Source: Candidatus Krumholzibacteriia bacterium (lineage in GTDB: Bacteria > Krumholzibacteriota > Krumholzibacteriia > LZORAL124-64-63). Taken from it: a stretch of DNA of 8,940 nt. The position numbers and the translations under genes were made by a program. Location of the stretch: contig JALUJS010000405.1 of assembly GCA_027056825.1 (NCBI GenBank), positions 1 through 8,940 of the forward strand, read 5' to 3'. The notes under the pieces were generated by a model. The model had not been told where the DNA came from, made no database searches, and worked only from the letters and a program-made list of their open reading frames with translations. Positions 1 through 6,389 of the stretch are shown in pieces. Position 1 is the first letter of the stretch; the number at the start of each line of letters is the position of its first letter.

Positions 1-573
1 CCGCAGGATGACCGCGGTCAGCAGGGCCACCAGGGCCGCACCCTGGTACATCCACGCCATCAGGCCCACATCGGGCACGCGCGTGCGCAGCTTGAGATCC
101 GGGTAGAACACCTGGCCCAGGGCGAAGCACGCGTTGGCCCCCTGCAGCACCAGCACCCCCCGCCAGTCGGCTCCGACCGGCAATCCCCGCCCCAGGACCA
201 CGGCCGCTCCGGCCACCGCCAGCAGGACCGCCGCCAGGTGCCGCACCTGGAAATCGCGGCGACGCAGGTCCGCCAGCAGGATCACGTACAAGGGCGTGAA
301 GATGGTGAGCATGGCCACCAGCCAGGCCGGCAACCACCGAAAGGACATGATGTACAGCACGTACATGGCCCCGAACTGCAGACCGCCCAGGGCCAGGCCG
401 CTCACGGCGTCCCGGCCCCGCATCCGCGCCCGTCCCAGGAAGGGCGTGAACACCGCGGCGGCCAGGACCAGGCGCCCGGCGGCCACCAGCACGGGGTCCG
501 GACCGGACAGGTAGCCCTTGATGAGACTGAAGGAAAAGGCCCAGATCGCCGAGGCGGCCAGCAGGTAGGCCAT
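1..573 (-). CDS. EamA/DMT-family membrane transporter, YigM-like (C-terminus cut by window edge)
   Basis: Inner-membrane transporter of the drug/metabolite superfamily. The first 191 codons are visible; the rest runs off the left edge. About seven hydrophobic segments can be seen (residues 2-20, 27-46, 58-77, 81-101, 111-129, 137-157, 169-190), consistent with a 10-helix EamA protein of about 290-300 residues. The opening 'IWAFSFSL', the 'LQFGAMYVLYIMSFR' segment, 'TIFTPLYVILL' and 'GVLVLQGANACFALGQVFY' resemble, from memory, the E. coli YigM biotin transporter subgroup more than other EamA proteins. Substrate is therefore biotin or another small metabolite, by inference only. The ATG at 573 lies just 3 bases after the stop of the upstream peptidase gene, so the two are almost certainly cotranscribed and translationally coupled. 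Family call is firm; substrate is not. Confidence 0.88.
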   Translation of the reverse strand, partial: MAYLLAASAIWAFSFSLIKGYLSGPDPVLVAAGRLVLAAAVFTPFLGRARMRGRDAVSGLALGGLQFGAMYVLYIMSFRWLPAWLVAMLTIFTPLYVILLADLRRRDFQVRHLAAVLLAVAGAAVVLGRGLPVGADWRGVLVLQGANACFALGQVFYPDLKLRTRVPDVGLMAWMYQGAALVALLTAVILR

Positions 574-576
574 GGA

Positions 577-2646
577 TCAGCGCACCAGCGTCAACCGCGT
601 CACCGAGGCCTGACCCGCCACGTCCAGGCGCACGAAGTAGGTCCCGGAGGACACCTCGCCGCCGGCGTCGTCGCGGCCGTCCCACGTCACCCCGTGCTCG
701 CCGGCTTCCACCATGCCGGGCGACAGGTCCCGGATGCTGCGCCCCCGCACGTCGAAGACTTCCAGGCGCGCGTCGGCGGCCCGTGACGCGGTGAACCGGA
801 TGGTGGTCATGGGGTTGAACGGGTTGGGGTAGGCTCCCAGCAGTTCCGCCTCGCGGGCGGGAGCGTCGCCGATACCCGAGTACCCAGCGTCGCTGATGGT
901 GCACAGCACCCAGTCGTCCGGATCGAGCACCACCTGGACCGGCTCGTCGCCGACCGCAAGGGAATACCACTGGTCCCGGGATTCGTTCTGGACGGTAAAG
1001 TCCTCGACGCCCGCAAGCGTGGTGACCCGGACATCCAGGGGCATGGTGAACACCCCCGTATTGGTCTGGGTCTGGCTGATGCGCAGGTCCACGAACCAGT
1101 TCCCCCCGTCCTGCCTGCCCCGGAACGCGATCTCGTAGGCCGGGTAGTATTCCCCGTAGATCCACTCGGCCATGAACGGCCCGAGGTCGAGGCCCGAGAC
1201 CTGTTCGCAGACGGTCTGGAAGTCCTCGGTGGTGGCGGAGGAGAAGGCGTATGCCTGGCGATACTGCGCCAGGGCCGCGAAGAAGTCGGCATCCCCCATG
1301 ACGTGGCGCAGCATGTGCACCACCCACGAAGCCTTGGCGTAGCTGTGCCAGTAGTCGAAGATCACGTTGAAATCACTGGCATCCGGGACATAGACCGACC
1401 CGCCGCCGTAGAACTTGCGGGCGTCCATCTTGGCGAAATACGCGGCCGGACCCTGGGACTGCTCCAGCCAGTAGGCCTCCGACCAGGTGGCGAAGCCCTC
1501 GTTCAGCCAGATGTGGTGGAAATCGGCGCAGGTGACCATGTCGCCCCACCACTGGTGGGACAATTCATGGGCGACGAAGGTCTGGCTGTAGTAGTTGTAG
1601 GCCATGCTGGAACACGTCTGGTGCTCCATGCCTCCTCCCCAGAGAAAGTGGGCGTGGCCGTACTTCTCGTTGATGAAGGGATACTCGCCGTAGGCCAGGG
1701 CGAAGGTGTGGATCATGTCCGGTGTCGGCGCGTAGCCCGCGGCCGCATCCCCCACCCTGTCCGCAACCACGTAATGGACCAGGGGCATGGTCTCGCCCTG
1801 CAGCCCTGTGTAGGTGTCGTTGAGCTCGACGTAGGGGTGAGCCGTGACGGACACCAGGTAGGTGACGATGGGATAGCGTTCCTGCCAGTGGTAGGTGGTC
1901 TGCCCGGCCGCGGGGCTGGTCGTTCCGGCCAGCAGCCCGTTGCTCGCCACGACGAGGGGGTCGGGCACCGTCACGTTGATATCCACCGAATCGGCCTTGT
2001 CCGTATTGACATCCTTGCAGGGCCACCACTCCCGGGCGCCGTAGGGTTCGCTCAGGGACCAGACCAGCGGAGCGCCGTTGTAGGTATCCCAACCGAAGTA
2101 GTCTCCCGTGGGATCCCCGGCATAGTCCACGGCCACGGTGAAGGTCTCGCCCTGCAGGTAGGTGCGGTCCAGGGTAACGTCAAGCAGGCCGGAGGCATGG
2201 GTGAAGGCCGCGGCCGCGCCGGCGGCGCGCGCCGCGCTCACGGTCATCTTGTTGTCCAGGTTCATCTGCACCACCGACAGGGAGTCGGCCACCACCTGCG
2301 CGGTCATGGCCACGGTGCCGGTCAGGATCCTGGCCACCGGGTCGAGATCCAGGTCCAGGTCGTAGAAGGTCACGTCGTAGGCGTCCATGGCCGCGGTCTT
2401 GTCCCCGGGGACCAGGGCGGCTTTCTGCAGGCTGCGGATGCGGGCCTGGGCCTCCCACACCAGTCCCTGGCGGGATTTGTAGGCGTCGCTCCAGACCGGG
2501 GCGTCGGGCACCGGGGCCAGGGGCGTCAGGGCCCTGCCGGCCGTGCACAACACGGGGGCCGAGACCGCAAGAAGCCAGACGACGAGGGCGGTGGCAAGGG
2601 GCGTGCCGCGAAACGGGCGCAGGATGCGGGCGAACTCGGAAAGCAT
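577..2646 (-). CDS. Secreted M1-family zinc aminopeptidase with C-terminal FlgD-like/type IX sorting domain
   Basis: Extracellular or surface metallopeptidase of 689 residues, expected to remove N-terminal residues from peptides. Residues 1 to about 36 form a signal peptide (arginines at 7, 10 and 13, hydrophobic 17-33). The N-terminal beta domain includes the 'REWWPCKDVNTDKADS' segment (205-220) typical of M1 enzymes. The zinc site is complete: HELSH at 360-364 followed by exactly 18 residues and E383 in 'LNEGFATW' (HExxH-x18-E). The exopeptidase motif is GGGMEH (337-342) rather than classical GxMEN. Y436 in 'SYAKASW' fits the catalytic tyrosine. Residues about 600-689 carry 'AYPNPFNPMTTIRF' and end in 'SSGTYFVRL', a FlgD-Ig/Por-type sorting domain used for outer-membrane translocation in FCB bacteria. 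The start is supported by GGAGG seven bases upstream. First gene of a minus-strand operon with the transporter. Confidence 0.93.
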   Translation of the reverse strand: MLSEFARILRPFRGTPLATALVVWLLAVSAPVLCTAGRALTPLAPVPDAPVWSDAYKSRQGLVWEAQARIRSLQKAALVPGDKTAAMDAYDVTFYDLDLDLDPVARILTGTVAMTAQVVADSLSVVQMNLDNKMTVSAARAAGAAAAFTHASGLLDVTLDRTYLQGETFTVAVDYAGDPTGDYFGWDTYNGAPLVWSLSEPYGAREWWPCKDVNTDKADSVDINVTVPDPLVVASNGLLAGTTSPAAGQTTYHWQERYPIVTYLVSVTAHPYVELNDTYTGLQGETMPLVHYVVADRVGDAAAGYAPTPDMIHTFALAYGEYPFINEKYGHAHFLWGGGMEHQTCSSMAYNYYSQTFVAHELSHQWWGDMVTCADFHHIWLNEGFATWSEAYWLEQSQGPAAYFAKMDARKFYGGGSVYVPDASDFNVIFDYWHSYAKASWVVHMLRHVMGDADFFAALAQYRQAYAFSSATTEDFQTVCEQVSGLDLGPFMAEWIYGEYYPAYEIAFRGRQDGGNWFVDLRISQTQTNTGVFTMPLDVRVTTLAGVEDFTVQNESRDQWYSLAVGDEPVQVVLDPDDWVLCTISDAGYSGIGDAPAREAELLGAYPNPFNPMTTIRFTASRAADARLEVFDVRGRSIRDLSPGMVEAGEHGVTWDGRDDAGGEVSSGTYFVRLDVAGQASVTRLTLVR

Positions 2647-2691
2647 GGATCATCCTCCACGGCAGGACCAGACAGGGTGTTTAACCGAATG

Positions 2692-2721
2692 ATTATACAT
2701 CATCATCCCCCTTCCCGGCAA
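2692..2721 (-). promoter_or_regulatory. Sigma70-type promoter of the peptidase-transporter operon
   Basis: Read on the minus strand, a perfect TATAAT (2697 down to 2692) is preceded after 18 bases by TTGCCG (2721 down to 2716), a 4/6 match to the -35 consensus. It lies in the only AT-rich stretch of the divergent spacer. Transcription would start near 2685, giving a leader of about 39 bases before the peptidase ATG at 2646 with its GGAGG site. The rest of the 178-base spacer (2647-2824) must also hold the rightward promoter of the zinc-ribbon gene, for which I see no convincing match. Confidence 0.6.
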
Positions 2722-2824
2722 TTTCGGGTTTCCTTCGACCATGTCCGCCGCTGGCGTCCCGGGAGCCCGAATCCCATATTGGGGAAAATCTCGACCGTTT
2801 CCCACCGCAACGAAGGGAGTCGCC

Positions 2825-3085
2825 ATGCCGACGTACGAGTACGAATGCACCGGGTGCGGCCATGCTTTCGAGGAGGAAAGGTCCATCACAGCCCCTCCGC
2901 GCCAGCGCTGCCCGCGCTGCCGGCACAAGGTGCGCCGCCTGATCAGCGGCGGGTCCGGCGTCGTGTTCAAGGGCTCGGGCTTTTACATCACCGATTCCCG
3001 TGGTAAAAAGGGAAGCGGCGCCGAAGCGGCGCCGGCCGCCTCATCCGGTTCATCGGATTCCTCTTCCGGTGGCGGTGAGGATTAG
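2825..3085 (+). CDS. FmdB-family zinc-ribbon protein
   Basis: Small protein of 86 residues with the FmdB-type (CxxC_CxxC) regulatory zinc ribbon. It opens 'MPTYEYECTGCGHAFE', the usual FmdB start, with zinc cysteines C8/C11 and C29/C32. The family's 'GGSGVVFKGSGFYITDSR' segment covers residues 42-59. The tail from about 60 is low-complexity Gly/Ser/Ala with a Gly-Glu-Asp end, as often seen in this family. The family was named for a putative regulator of formamidase/amidase genes, but the molecular role is poorly known; nucleic-acid or ribosome association is only a guess. The ATG at 2825 is chosen because GGGAG lies five bases upstream and the family motif begins at its first residue; an in-frame ATG at 2741 would add unrelated sequence. 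It sits 63 bases before the nucleoside kinase on the same strand and probably shares its transcript. Confidence 0.92.
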   Translation: MPTYEYECTGCGHAFEEERSITAPPRQRCPRCRHKVRRLISGGSGVVFKGSGFYITDSRGKKGSGAEAAPAASSGSSDSSSGGGED

Positions 3086-3148
3086 TGCCCGGATTATTGA
3101 ATCGCTACGCGATCCCGCAAGCCGAACCGCACGGGGGAAGGACGCCGC

Positions 3149-4819
3149 ATGAAGCAGGAAAACCTGGCCGTTGAAATCGAGGGGGTCGAGGTCGAGGTCG
3201 AACCGGGAACGCCCATCATCCAGTTCCTCGCCGAGACACGGCCCCAGGACCTGCAGGGGCCGGACCCGGTGGCCATCGCTTCGGTCAACGGCCGACGCAC
3301 CAGCCTGCACGAGCCCATTTCCCCCGGGGACCGGATCCGTTTGATCCGGCTGAGCAACCCCCACTGCCAGACGACGATCCAGCGCACCGTCCTGTTCCTG
3401 CTGGCGGTGGCCGCGGAGGATGTCTTTCCCGACAACCGGGTGTGCGTGGAATTCAGCTACGGCGGGGGCATCTACTGCGAACTGGACCGCGAAGAGCCCA
3501 TGACCTCCGGGGAGATCACGCGGCTCGAGGCGCGGATGCGGGAGATCGTGGCCGAGGACCGCCCCCTGACCCCCCAGACCTTCGGTCTGCGTGCCCTGCT
3601 GAAGATCTACCAGCGGCAGGGTGACGAGCGCAGCTACCGCACGGCCCGCTACCTGCGCCGGGACGCCCTGACCTTCTACCGCATGGAAGGCAGTCCTCGC
3701 CTCTACTACGGCCGCCAGTTGCCCTCCACCGGCTACGTGCGCACCTTCAGCCTGGCTCCGGACAGCCCCGGCTTCGTCCTGCTGACCAACCGCAAGGGCC
3801 GGGTGGACGTTCCCGCGGTCCACCAGCCCCAGCCGGGCTTCCTGGCCACCCTCCGCGAGTACACCCAGTGGGCCGACGCCATCGGCCTGCAGGACACCGG
3901 GTGCCTCAACGAGGTCATCGTCCGCGGCGAGACCGACAACCTCGTCCAGATCGCCGAAGCCAGGCATTCCCAGTTCTTCGTCGACGCCGCCCGCAAGGTG
4001 GCCGACCTGCCCCTGGACGGACGCCTGGTGTTGCTGGCCGGGCCGTCCAGTTCGGGCAAGACCACCAGCGCCAAGCGCATCATGGTGCACCTGCGCGTCC
4101 TGGGCTTCGAGCCTTTCGCCCTGTCCCTGGACAACTACTTCGTGGACCGGGAGGACACGCCGCGGGCCGAGGACGGCGACTACGACTACGAGGCCCTCGA
4201 GGCCCTGCGGATCGACAAGTTCAACGAGGATCTGCAGGCCCTGATGGCCGGCGAGCCGGTTCACCTGCCCCGCTACGACTTCCACTCGGGGACCTCGCGG
4301 CTGGACGACGAGCCCACCCGCGTGGAGCGCGGGCAGCCGTTGATCGTCGAGGGCATCCACGCCCTGAACCCGGCCCTGACCCCTGCCATTCCCCGCGACG
4401 AGAAGCTCCTGATCTACGTCTCGGCCCTCAGCCACCTGAACATCGACCGCTTCAGCTACATCAAGACCACCCACAGCCGCCTGTTCCGCCGCATCGTGCG
4501 CGACGCCCAGTTCCGCGGCTACACCGCCTCGGAGACCCTCGCCCGCTGGCCCAAGGTCCGCCGGGGCGAGGAGAAACATATCTTCCCCCACCAGAACAAC
4601 GCCGACCTGTTCTTCAACTCGGGCCTGGTGTACGAGTTGCCGGTGCTGAAGCTGTGGGCCGAGCCGCGGCTGGCCGCGGTGAGCTCGGACGATCCCAACT
4701 ACGGTCTGGCCCGCACCCTCATCGACCTGCTGTCGCTGCTGCTGCCCATGGATGCCGGCACCGTCCCCCCCACCTCGCTGCTGCGGGAGTTCATCGGCGG
4801 CTCGGCCTTCGATTATTGA
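3149..4819 (+). CDS. Nucleoside (uridine-like) kinase with N-terminal TGS and ThrRS-type SAD domains
   Basis: Cytoplasmic 556-residue ATP-dependent kinase, likely phosphorylating uridine/cytidine or another nucleoside in salvage. Residues about 6-70 form a TGS-like domain ('VNGRRTSLHEPISPGDRIRLI'-type ending). Residues about 75-240 resemble the second additional (editing) domain of threonyl-tRNA synthetase. Residues about 285-480 form a P-loop kinase domain: GPSSSGKT at 298-305, 'SLDNYF' with D328, 'DYDYEALEAL' at 344-353, 'PRYDFHSGTSR' at 374-384, 'VEGIHALNP' at 400-408 and 'RRIVRD' at 447-452. This architecture is known in bacterial uridine-kinase-like proteins. The editing-domain metal motif HxxxH appears replaced by R79 and F83, so deacylase activity is unlikely. 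A GGGGGAAGGA stretch lies just upstream of the ATG. The gene ends 45 bases from the convergent ACT gene. Exact substrate is not determinable. Confidence 0.9.
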   Translation: MKQENLAVEIEGVEVEVEPGTPIIQFLAETRPQDLQGPDPVAIASVNGRRTSLHEPISPGDRIRLIRLSNPHCQTTIQRTVLFLLAVAAEDVFPDNRVCVEFSYGGGIYCELDREEPMTSGEITRLEARMREIVAEDRPLTPQTFGLRALLKIYQRQGDERSYRTARYLRRDALTFYRMEGSPRLYYGRQLPSTGYVRTFSLAPDSPGFVLLTNRKGRVDVPAVHQPQPGFLATLREYTQWADAIGLQDTGCLNEVIVRGETDNLVQIAEARHSQFFVDAARKVADLPLDGRLVLLAGPSSSGKTTSAKRIMVHLRVLGFEPFALSLDNYFVDREDTPRAEDGDYDYEALEALRIDKFNEDLQALMAGEPVHLPRYDFHSGTSRLDDEPTRVERGQPLIVEGIHALNPALTPAIPRDEKLLIYVSALSHLNIDRFSYIKTTHSRLFRRIVRDAQFRGYTASETLARWPKVRRGEEKHIFPHQNNADLFFNSGLVYELPVLKLWAEPRLAAVSSDDPNYGLARTLIDLLSLLLPMDAGTVPPTSLLREFIGGSAFDY

Positions 4820-4846
4820 CGGGATTGCGCCCCTGCGAATGCGCCC

Positions 4847-4866
4847 GGTCCGGCGGCCGCCGGGTC
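4847..4866. terminator. Candidate bidirectional terminator hairpin between convergent genes
   Basis: The 45-base gap between the kinase stop and the ACT-protein stop contains a perfect 14-base palindrome, CCGGCGGCCGCCGG (4850-4863). Allowing G-U pairs, it extends to an eight-pair stem with a GGCC loop, the last bases reaching into the ACT stop codon. It sits where both convergent transcripts must end. No T-run follows on either strand, so it is not a classical intrinsic terminator and may only aid factor-dependent ending. Confidence 0.3.
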
Positions 4867-5341
4867 AGGGCACCAGGAAGTACTCGTGCAGCTTGGCCAC
4901 CGCCTCGTCCGCCCGGTCGGCGTCCGTCAGGAAGGATACGGTGGAAAACGACGTGCTGATCATGTGCACGGGGATGTCGCCTTCGGCCGTGGCCCGGAAG
5001 ATGGTGCCGGCGATGGCCGGGCGCTCGCTGAAATGGGGACCGTAGATGCTGATGGCGCTGCAGCCGCGCTGGTAGTCGATCTCGCGGGCCTGGATCTCCT
5101 CCTGGCCCGATTGCAGCAGGCCCAGGGCCTGGTCCAGGTCCCGTTCCCCGATGGCGAAACAGATGTTGTTCAGACCCTCGCCGTCCACGAACGACGTGAC
5201 CACGATGATGTTGATGCCGGCCAGCCCCAGGCTGGACAGCGAGGTGCCCGCCAGCCCGTGGCCCGAGCGGGCGCCGAGGATCCGGACCAGGACCAGGTCG
5301 TCCTTCCGGGTGATGCCGCCTACCGCGATTTTCCCTGTCAT
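4865..5341 (-). CDS. Stand-alone tandem ACT-domain protein (aspartokinase-like regulatory module)
   Basis: Protein of 158 residues made only of two ACT modules, small-ligand (usually amino-acid) sensing domains. ACT1 spans about 15-85, with 'LVRILGARSGHGLAGTSLSSLGLAGINIIVVTS' character (hydrophobic strand, then helix, then 'GINI'). ACT2 spans about 95-155, with 'SAISIYGPHFSERPAIAGTIF', then 'IPVHMISTSFSTVSFLTD' and a final 'AVAKLHEYF'. The arrangement matches the C-terminal regulatory part of aspartate kinases, but no kinase domain is present upstream or downstream. It may be a ligand-sensing partner of another protein; function unassigned. The ATG at 5341 is preceded by AGGGTGG at suitable distance; an in-frame ATG at 5473 would add sequence unlike any ACT domain and cross the opposite promoter. 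The gene diverges from elbB. Confidence 0.85.
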   Translation of the reverse strand: MTGKIAVGGITRKDDLVLVRILGARSGHGLAGTSLSSLGLAGINIIVVTSFVDGEGLNNICFAIGERDLDQALGLLQSGQEEIQAREIDYQRGCSAISIYGPHFSERPAIAGTIFRATAEGDIPVHMISTSFSTVSFLTDADRADEAVAKLHEYFLVP

Positions 5342-5396
5342 GTTCCACCCTGCCCGTGGGGGCCCAGCAAAGTGATGCGACGCAGCTGACGCCCCA

Positions 5397-5425
5397 AAGC
5401 TAGGCGGCGGCGGCGCGGAATCCAA
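5397..5425 (-). promoter_or_regulatory. Weak candidate promoter for the ACT-domain gene
   Basis: On the minus strand, TTGGAT (5425 down to 5420), a 17-base spacer and TAGCTT (5402 down to 5397) each match the sigma70 boxes at three of six positions, with ideal spacing and a leader of about 50 bases. The spacer is a GGC-repeat tract. The match is poor and could be chance; it is listed because the divergent gap must hold a leftward promoter. Confidence 0.22.
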
Positions 5426-5454
5426 ATTTCGGGAACGGATTTTCGTCGGGCCCG

Positions 5455-5483
5455 TTGACACCGGGGGTCCCATGCGCTAAAAG
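5455..5483 (+). promoter_or_regulatory. Sigma70-type promoter of elbB
   Basis: A perfect TTGACA (5455-5460), a 17-base spacer and TAAAAG (5478-5483, 4/6 to TATAAT) form a good promoter in an otherwise GC-rich gap. Transcription would begin near 5490, giving a leader of about 80 bases that opens directly into an 18-base perfect palindrome. Confidence 0.6.
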
Positions 5484-5494
5484 CGGAACCGGAC

Positions 5495-5540
5495 GTCCTC
5501 CCCGGGGAGGACCGCAAGCTTCGGTGCGGCCCTGCCGCAC
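5495..5540 (+). promoter_or_regulatory. Two consecutive stem-loops in the elbB leader
   Basis: The predicted elbB leader holds two strong hairpins. The first is a perfect 18-base inverted repeat (GTCCTCC, CCGG loop, GGAGGAC; 5495-5512). The second has a seven-pair stem GTGCGGC/GCCGCAC with loop CCT (5524-5540). Neither is followed by a T-run, so they are not intrinsic terminators. They could stabilise the 5' end or control access to the GGGGGGA ribosome binding site at 5556-5562. No known riboswitch class was recognised. Confidence 0.45.
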
Positions 5541-5568
5541 ACTCCTTCAAACCACGGGGGGAAATGCC

Positions 5569-6231
5569 ATGCCCAAGGTCGCCGTCATACTCAGCGGTTG
5601 CGGGGTCTACGACGGATCCGAGATCCACGAGGCCTGCGCGGCCCTGCTGGCGCTGGACCGCGCCGGCGCCGAAACCGTGATCAGCGCCCCCGCCGGCCCG
5701 CAGATGCATGTCGTGAACCACCTGGCCGGCGAACCGGCCGAGGGCGAAAGCAGGGACATGCTGGTGGAGGCCGCGCGTATCGCCCGCGGCCAGATCACGC
5801 CCCTGCAGGATCTCGACCCCGCGTCGGTGGACGCCGTGCTCATGCCCGGCGGCTTCGGCGCCGCCAAGAACCTCTGCACCTTCGCCGTGGACGGGGCCGA
5901 CTGCAAGGTCAACCCCGTGCTGGTGGATTTCCTGCGCCGCACCCACGACCTGGGCCGTCCCCTGGGCGCCATGTGCATCGCCCCGGTGATTCTGGCCCGG
6001 GTGTTCGGCCCCGACCTGGCTCCCCAGGTGACCATCGGCACCGATCCGACCACCGCCGGACTCATCGGCCAGATGGGGGCCCGCCACGTGGACTGCGAGG
6101 CCGCGGGGGTCGTGGTGGATGAGAAGAACCGCATGGTCACCACGCCGGCCTACATGCTGGCCGGTTCCATCAAGGACGTGTTCGCCGGCGCCGAGGCCTT
6201 CGTCGCCAAGCTGCTGGAACTCTGCGGGTAA
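5569..6231 (+). CDS. elbB: Isoprenoid biosynthesis-associated glyoxalase ElbB (DJ-1/PfpI family)
   Basis: Cytoplasmic protein of 220 residues in the DJ-1/PfpI glutamine-amidotransferase-like fold; E. coli ElbB is of nearly identical length and is described as a glyoxalase once linked to isoprenoid synthesis. Hallmarks: 'ILSGCGVYDGSEIHEA' (7-22), 'VVNHLAGE' (48-55), 'ARIARGQITPL' (69-79), 'PGGFGAAKNL' (93-102), the nucleophile elbow 'GAMCIAP' with C136, 'TIGTDPTTA' (155-163), and 'VTTPAYMLA' (190-198). It closely follows the E. coli protein as I recall it. The ATG at 5569 is preceded by GGGGGGA with seven bases of spacing; in-frame upstream starts would add sequence overlapping the promoter. 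It stands as its own transcription unit, diverging from the ACT gene, with a 158-base gap to the ParA-like gene. Confidence 0.95.
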   Translation: MPKVAVILSGCGVYDGSEIHEACAALLALDRAGAETVISAPAGPQMHVVNHLAGEPAEGESRDMLVEAARIARGQITPLQDLDPASVDAVLMPGGFGAAKNLCTFAVDGADCKVNPVLVDFLRRTHDLGRPLGAMCIAPVILARVFGPDLAPQVTIGTDPTTAGLIGQMGARHVDCEAAGVVVDEKNRMVTTPAYMLAGSIKDVFAGAEAFVAKLLELCG

Positions 6232-6259
6232 GCCCCGCGGGATGGGCTCACCGGTGGGG

Positions 6260-6288
6260 TTGATCCCGCACCCCGTTTGCTTTACCTT
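6260..6288 (+). promoter_or_regulatory. Candidate promoter of the ParA-like gene
   Basis: TTGATC (6260-6265, 4/6), a 17-base spacer and TACCTT (6283-6288, 3/6) have ideal spacing in the elbB-parA gap and lie in its most T-rich part. The -10 box overlaps a short palindrome (6284-6296). The match is modest and readthrough from elbB is a real alternative. Confidence 0.35.
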
Positions 6289-6296
6289 GCCAAGGT
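6284..6296. promoter_or_regulatory. Operator-like palindrome over the candidate parA promoter
   Basis: ACCTTG and CAAGGT form perfect six-base arms around a single central C. The element covers the candidate -10 box and start point of the ParA-like gene, a position where a dimeric regulator would block transcription. No matching regulator is in the window, so this is inferred from position and symmetry alone. Confidence 0.3.
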
Positions 6297-6297
6297 C

Positions 6298-6327
6298 CGC
6301 CGGTGGTCCAGGGGGTGACCACCGGCG
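6298..6327. repeat. Large perfect inverted repeat in the ParA-like gene leader
   Basis: CGCCGGTGGTC (6298-6308) and GACCACCGGCG (6317-6327) are perfect 11-base arms around an eight-base loop CAGGGGGT. As RNA it would be a very stable hairpin about 63 bases before the ParA-like start; as DNA it could be a protein binding site. No T-run follows, so it is not a classical intrinsic terminator for elbB, though it may serve as the 3' end hairpin of that transcript. A smaller GCGGGC/GCCCGC repeat follows at 6345-6358. Confidence 0.5.
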
Positions 6328-6389
6328 CCAGAATTCCCAGGACCGCGGGCCAGCCCGCACCGGACTTCCGAACCTACAGGAGTTGCATC

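Noticed and set aside
2530..2646. Lipoprotein signal in the peptidase (cysteine at residue 34)
   Set aside because: The residues before the cysteine are P-V-L, which lack the small residue required at -1 of a lipobox; type I cleavage is more likely.
2741..2824. Upstream in-frame ATG for the zinc-ribbon protein
   Set aside because: The family begins with MPTYEYEC at 2825, and a good ribosome binding site precedes that start.
1303..3006. Long plus-strand open frame opposite the M1 peptidase
   Set aside because: It is an antisense shadow in GC-rich DNA, rich in H/G/V/R, with no recognisable domain, and runs through the divergent promoter into the zinc-ribbon gene.
3050..4591. Long minus-strand open frame opposite the nucleoside kinase
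   Set aside because: Low-complexity antisense translation (G, V, H, Q, A rich); the plus-strand protein has clear kinase motifs.
5403..5416. GGC trinucleotide run as a functional repeat
   Set aside because: Four to five units in GC-rich DNA is expected by chance and shows no further structure.
5342..5473. N-terminal extension of the ACT protein to an ATG at 5473
   Set aside because: The added residues have no ACT character and overlap the elbB promoter; 5341 has its own ribosome binding site.
6303..6389. Earlier start for the ParA-like ATPase at 6303
   Set aside because: It would place the start inside the large inverted repeat and lacks a ribosome binding site; AGGAG precedes 6390.
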